A DNA stretch of 64,000 bases from Methylobacterium radiotolerans JCM 2831 (GTDB lineage Bacteria > Pseudomonadota > Alphaproteobacteria > Rhizobiales > Beijerinckiaceae). How positions within the stretch are numbered: the first letter of the stretch is position 1; each line of letters starts with the position of its first letter. A program made the translations under genes and the position numbers. This document shows, piece by piece, positions 60,623-64,000 of the stretch. The notes beneath the pieces are model-generated. The model did not search any database. It saw only the letters and a list, made by a program, of their open reading frames with translations, and was not told the origin of the DNA. The DNA is taken from positions 868,001 to 932,000 of the forward strand of contig NC_010505.1 of NCBI RefSeq assembly GCF_000019725.1, in the 5' to 3' direction.

Positions 60623-61657
60623 ATGTCAGGCGACCCCATCCGACCCTTCCGAGCACTCGACCCCGAACCGATGGCCCCAGGCGACGACACGGCCGCGCGA
60701 CCCTTCACGATCTGCCGCGCCGACGCCCCCGTCCCACCCGCCCTGGCCGGGGCCGTGGCGGCGATCGGCAACTTCGACGGCGTCCATCTCGGGCACCGGA
60801 CGCTCGTCGACAGCGTGCGCGCCGCCGCCCGCGCGGCCGGCCGCCCGTCGGCGATCCTGACCTTCGAGCCGCACCCGCGGGCGTACTTCATGCCCGACGC
60901 GCCGATGTTCCGGCTGACCGGCCCCGCCGCGAAGGAGATCGTGTTCGCGCATCTCGGCCTCGACGGGCTGATCGTGCGCCGCTTCGACGGGGCCCTGGCC
61001 GAGACCGGCGCCCGCGCCTTCGTGCTCGACTTCCTGAAGGGATCCCTGGGCCTGTCCGGCGTGGTCGTCGGGCACGATTTTCATTTCGGCCGCGGCCGCG
61101 AGGGCACGCCCGCGATCCTGGCCGACCTGTGCCGGGAGGCGGGGATGAGCTGCCGCATCGTGGCGCCGGTCGCCCTCGGCGGCGAGACCGCGCCGGTCTC
61201 CTCGAGCGCGATCCGCGCGGCCCTCGCGGCCGGCGACGTCGCCCGCGCGAACGCCCTTCTCGGCTATCGCTGGTTCGTCCTCGGCGCGGTCCGCCACGGC
61301 GACAAGCGCGGCCGCCAGCTGGGCTTCCCCACCGCCAACGTGATGCTGCCCGATTGCGGGCTCGCGCACGGCATCTACGCGGTGCGGGTCCGCCTGGCCT
61401 CGGGCGCGTTCCGCGACGGCGTGGCGAGCTACGGGCGTCGCCCGACCTTCGACGACGGGGCGCCGCTGCTGGAGACCTACCTGTTCGACTTTTCCGGCGA
61501 TCTCTACGGGCAGGACGTCGCCGTGGAGTTCGTCGGTTATATCCGCGGCGAGGAGCGCTTCGCCAGCGCCGAGGCGCTCGTCGAGCGGATGCACGTCGAT
61601 GCGGCCACGGCCCGGGCCATGCTGGCGCGGGACGAGACCCCGTCGATGCTGACCTGA
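60623..61657 (+). CDS. ribF: RibF, bifunctional riboflavin kinase/FAD synthetase
   Basis: 344 aa. N-terminal FAD synthetase (nucleotidyltransferase) with IGNFDGVHLGHR (HxGH-type) and TFEPHPRAYF, VVGHDFHFGRGREGT, and SSSAIRAAL; C-terminal riboflavin kinase with VRHGDKRGRQLGFPTANV and SYGRRPTFDDG. Makes FMN and FAD. ATG at 60671 is an alternative start 16 codons later. DUF2093 gene follows in the same direction. Confidence 0.93.
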   Translation: MSGDPIRPFRALDPEPMAPGDDTAARPFTICRADAPVPPALAGAVAAIGNFDGVHLGHRTLVDSVRAAARAAGRPSAILTFEPHPRAYFMPDAPMFRLTGPAAKEIVFAHLGLDGLIVRRFDGALAETGARAFVLDFLKGSLGLSGVVVGHDFHFGRGREGTPAILADLCREAGMSCRIVAPVALGGETAPVSSSAIRAALAAGDVARANALLGYRWFVLGAVRHGDKRGRQLGFPTANVMLPDCGLAHGIYAVRVRLASGAFRDGVASYGRRPTFDDGAPLLETYLFDFSGDLYGQDVAVEFVGYIRGEERFASAEALVERMHVDAATARAMLARDETPSMLT

Positions 61658-61719
61658 GCCCTGCGGGCATCGCGGGGCGCGCGGATCGTGTAGAAGGTAC
61701 CATCGAGCAGGAGGCGGAC

Positions 61720-61938
61720 GTGCTGGGTCGTTACGAGCGCGCGAACAACGGCGAGGCGGTCGTCGAGTACGGCGACGGCACCATGCGGGTGGTGAAGCCC
61801 GGCAGCTTCGTGCGCTGCGCGGTGACCGGCGAGCCGATCCCGCTCGACGCCCTGCGCTACTGGAGCGCCGCCCGCCAGGAGGCGTACGTCTCCCCCGAGG
61901 CGATCCTCAAGCGGCTGAAGGAAACCGGCCGCCCCTGA
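61720..61938 (+). CDS. DUF2093 small protein
   Basis: 72 aa from GTG 61720 with AGGAGG six bases upstream. Segments MRVVKPGSFVRCAVTGEPI and LDALRYWSAARQEAYVSPEA are the DUF2093 signature, a conserved alphaproteobacterial protein of unknown function, often next to envelope or flavin genes. Convergent with lpxK, whose stop is 4 bp away. Confidence 0.85.
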   Translation: MLGRYERANNGEAVVEYGDGTMRVVKPGSFVRCAVTGEPIPLDALRYWSAARQEAYVSPEAILKRLKETGRP

Positions 61939-61941
61939 CGC

Positions 61942-62922
61942 TCACGGCGCGCCGAGCGCGCCGCGGATCTGCCGGCGCAGCGCCTCCGCGTCGTCGAACG
62001 CGAGGCGGACGCGCAGCACCCGCACGCCCGCCGCGAAGGCCCGAGGCAGGCGCACCGCGTCCTTCTCGGTGGTGACGAGCTCGGCGTCGAGGCGCCGGGC
62101 CGCCTCGGCAAGGGCCGCCAGCTCGCGCGCCCGGTAGGGATGATGGTCGGGGTAGGGGCGCGTCCCGACGATCACCGCCCCCGCCTCGGCCAGGGTCGCG
62201 TAGAATTTCTCCGGGCGGCCGATCCCCGCGAAGGCGAGGCAGCGGCGGCCGGCCAGATCGTCCGCCTCACGGACGAGGCGCGCCCCGTGGACCGGGAGGC
62301 CGCGCCGCTCGGCCGCCCGGGCGACCGCGTCGCCTCCGGCCCCGTTCCCGATCACGATCAGGCCGCCGACATGCGGCCATTGCCGGGCGAGCGGCGCGCG
62401 CAGCGGCCCCGCGGGGAACGGCAGGCCGTTGCCGAGGCCGGCGGGGCCGTCGACCACCGCGAGGCTGAGGTCCTTCGCGAGGCTCGGGTTCTGGAGGCCG
62501 TCATCCATCACGATGACGTCGGCGCCGAGGCTCCGGCACAGGGCGGCCCCGGCCGGGCGGTCGCGGGCGACGACCGCGGGGGCGCGGCGGGCGAGGAGCA
62601 GCGGCTCGTCGCCGACCTCGGCGGCGGCGTGGTGCGCGGGATCGACCCGCACCGGACCCGCGAGCCGGCCGCCGTATCCGCGCGACAGGAAGGCCGGCGC
62701 GGCGCCGAGCTCGGCGACGAGGGCCGCCACCGCCAGGGCGGCCGGCGTCTTGCCGGCACCGCCGAGGGTGAAGTTGCCCAGGCACAGGACCGGGCAGCCG
62801 GCCCGCGCGCCGGGTCGGTCCATCCGTCGCGCCGCCAGCGCCCCGTAGACCGCGCCGAGCGGCCCCAGCCCGCGCGCGGCCGGGTGGTCCGGCCCCGCGG
62901 CCCAGAAGGCCGGCGGTCGCAT
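61942..62922 (-). CDS. lpxK: LpxK, tetraacyldisaccharide 4'-kinase
   Basis: 326 aa, membrane-associated kinase that adds the 4'-phosphate of lipid A. Walker A CLGNFTLGGAGKTP (about 47-60), SRGYGGR and DDGLQNPSLAKD are the family motifs. The start ATG 62922 overlaps the waaA stop by one base (TGATG), so the two are coupled. An Ala-rich first helix anchors the protein at the membrane. Confidence 0.94.
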   Translation of the reverse strand: MRPPAFWAAGPDHPAARGLGPLGAVYGALAARRMDRPGARAGCPVLCLGNFTLGGAGKTPAALAVAALVAELGAAPAFLSRGYGGRLAGPVRVDPAHHAAAEVGDEPLLLARRAPAVVARDRPAGAALCRSLGADVIVMDDGLQNPSLAKDLSLAVVDGPAGLGNGLPFPAGPLRAPLARQWPHVGGLIVIGNGAGGDAVARAAERRGLPVHGARLVREADDLAGRRCLAFAGIGRPEKFYATLAEAGAVIVGTRPYPDHHPYRARELAALAEAARRLDAELVTTEKDAVRLPRAFAAGVRVLRVRLAFDDAEALRRQIRGALGAP

Positions 62923-64000
62923 CAGGCCCGCGCGAGCGGGCGCGCGGGGCTGCCGCGGTCGAGGCGCTGGAGCTTCATCTGCGCCACGAACGGGTCGAGG
63001 ACCGCGAGCGTGCGCGCCACCGCCCCCTCGAACGGCTCCAGGGCGCGCTGCCCGGCGCGGGCCATGTCGGCGAGGCGCTGCCGGTCACCGAGAAGTTCGG
63101 CGGCGACCGCCGCCAGCTCGACGCCGTCGCGCACCGGCACGGCGCCGCCGGCGCGGTCGAGGGCCTGGTAGATCACGCCGAAATTCTCGGTGTGCGGCCC
63201 GTGCAGCACCGCTGATTCGAGACGCAGCGGCTCGATCGGGTTCTGGCCGCCCCGCGGGACCAGGGAGCCGCCGAGGAACACCAGGGGGCTGAGGCGGTAG
63301 AACAGGCCCAGCTCGCCGATCGTGTCGGCGACGTAGACCTCGATCGAGGGATGGGGCCGCCCGCCGGTGGACCGCAGCGCGCTGCGCAGGCCGACGGCGT
63401 TCGCGCAGGCGACGGCCTCGCCGCCCCGCGCCGGGTGGCGCGGGGCGATGATGGTCAGGAGCTGGGGAAACTGCGCCTTCAGCATCGCGTGCGCGTAGGC
63501 GACCATGGCCTCCTCGCCGGGATGCGTGCTCGCCGCGACCCAGACCGGCCGGCCGGCCACCATGGATCCCAGATAGGCGAGCTGCTGCGCGTCGGCCGGC
63601 GGCACCGACGCGTCGAACTTGAGGTTGCCGGCGATGCTCACGCGCGGCGCGCCGAGCTTGGCGAAGCGCTCGCCGTCCTCCTGGGTCTGCGTGAGGCAGA
63701 TCGCGATCCGCGCCAGGAGCGCCTTCGCGGTGCGCGGGCAGCGCTCCCAGCCCCGGAACGAGCGCTCCGACATGCGCCCGTTGACCAGGATCAGCGGGAT
63801 CTCGCGCTCGTCGAGCGCCAGGATCGTGTTCGGCCAGATCTCCGACTCGGCGATCACCGCGAGGTCCGGCTGCCAGTGATCGAGGAACCGTCCGACCCAG
63901 CGCGGCGCGTCCAGGGGCATGTACTGGTGCACCGCGCCCGGGGGCAGCCGGCCGCCGACCAGCTCGGCGGCCGCGCGCGTGCCGGTGGTGACGAGGACCG
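62922..64000 (-). CDS. waaA: WaaA (KdtA), Kdo transferase, 5' end outside window
   Basis: Frame open to the right edge, so only the C-terminal ~359 aa are seen. VLVTTGTRAAAEL, HQYMPLDAPRWVGRFLDHW, LAVIAESEIWPNTI, LVNGRMSERSFRGW and FLGGSLVPRGGQNPIEPL are the WaaA pattern. Transfers Kdo to lipid A precursor. Coupled to lpxK. The initiator lies outside the window. Confidence 0.94.
   Translation of the reverse strand, partial: VLVTTGTRAAAELVGGRLPPGAVHQYMPLDAPRWVGRFLDHWQPDLAVIAESEIWPNTILALDEREIPLILVNGRMSERSFRGWERCPRTAKALLARIAICLTQTQEDGERFAKLGAPRVSIAGNLKFDASVPPADAQQLAYLGSMVAGRPVWVAASTHPGEEAMVAYAHAMLKAQFPQLLTIIAPRHPARGGEAVACANAVGLRSALRSTGGRPHPSIEVYVADTIGELGLFYRLSPLVFLGGSLVPRGGQNPIEPLRLESAVLHGPHTENFGVIYQALDRAGGAVPVRDGVELAAVAAELLGDRQRLADMARAGQRALEPFEGAVARTLAVLDPFVAQMKLQRLDRGSPARPLARA

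Noticed and set aside
1..64000. Mobile elements, prophage, CRISPR, tRNA or rRNA genes
   Set aside because: No transposase, integrase, repeat-spacer array or tRNA-like fold was seen by eye; a tRNAscan or covariance search would be decisive and was not possible here.

Overview
The window is about 64 kb of very GC-rich, gene-dense chromosome. It most resembles a Methylobacterium-type alphaproteobacterium (Hyphomicrobiales). This is inferred from gene content (FlgA/FlgH plus CheY/CheZ motility genes, the ATP synthase chaperone ATP12, lipid A genes lpxK/waaA, DUF6894 and DUF2093 proteins, an NrsF-ECF sigma pair), base composition and frequent GTG starts, not from a database match. No insertion sequence, prophage, CRISPR array, rRNA or tRNA gene was recognised. 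The DNA reads as ordinary chromosome with small accessory patches.

Layout. 0-1.3 kb: end of a flagellar operon (flgA partial, flgH). 1.3-5.6 kb: a leftward group with a spore-photoproduct-lyase-like radical SAM protein, a 2H phosphoesterase, a PAP2 phosphatase, a PilZ protein and a Tat-exported oxidoreductase. 5.7-11.6 kb: an AlgX/AlgJ-like protein, a glutathionyl-hydroquinone-reductase-type GST, and a thioredoxin-TPR / LON-domain / Trm112 operon behind a hairpin-rich leader. 11.6-30.7 kb: housekeeping and hypothetical genes (priA, MFS carrier, esterase, APP1-type phosphatase, CNNM/CorC protein, class III aminotransferase, glutathione peroxidase, ATP12, HAD phosphatase, RluC-type pseudouridine synthase, Nudix hydrolase).

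30.8-38.5 kb is the most interesting block: a metal and cofactor uptake locus. A canonical cobalamin riboswitch with its own promoter lies before a TonB-dependent receptor that is translationally coupled to a PepSY membrane protein. Converging on this pair is a ZnuD-like TonB receptor. Divergent from znuD is a COG0523 (ZigA/YciC/CobW-type) metal GTPase. The znuD-zigA intergenic region carries three GAAACGTTAT-like elements. The best is a perfect 16-bp palindrome placed between the -35 and -10 of a promoter that would start zigA transcription at its ATG (a leaderless mRNA). A different palindrome sits after the riboswitch, before the first receptor. The simplest reading is a Zur-controlled zinc-starvation locus fused to a B12-controlled uptake module.

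38.5-51.4 kb: a MarR regulator, a stand-alone receiver protein, divergent bioA/bioF, an OsmC protein, a methyltransferase, a gamma-glutamyltranspeptidase homologue, an OprB-type porin, a CPA1 antiporter, gshB, small secreted or hypothetical proteins, and a candidate small RNA on the minus strand with two CCUCC anti-Shine-Dalgarno motifs. 51.4-51.8 kb holds a frameshifted remnant of a cysteine-synthase-like gene. 51.8-64 kb: DUF1254/DUF1214 proteins beside a class A penicillin-binding protein, a YcgN protein, a DUF1223 - ECF sigma - NrsF operon, a creatininase homologue, cheZ/cheY, ribF, a DUF2093 protein, and lpxK/waaA running off the right edge.

Nearly all starts were judged by eye from Shine-Dalgarno spacing and family N-termini. 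Functions of genes named only by DUF or as hypothetical are unknown.
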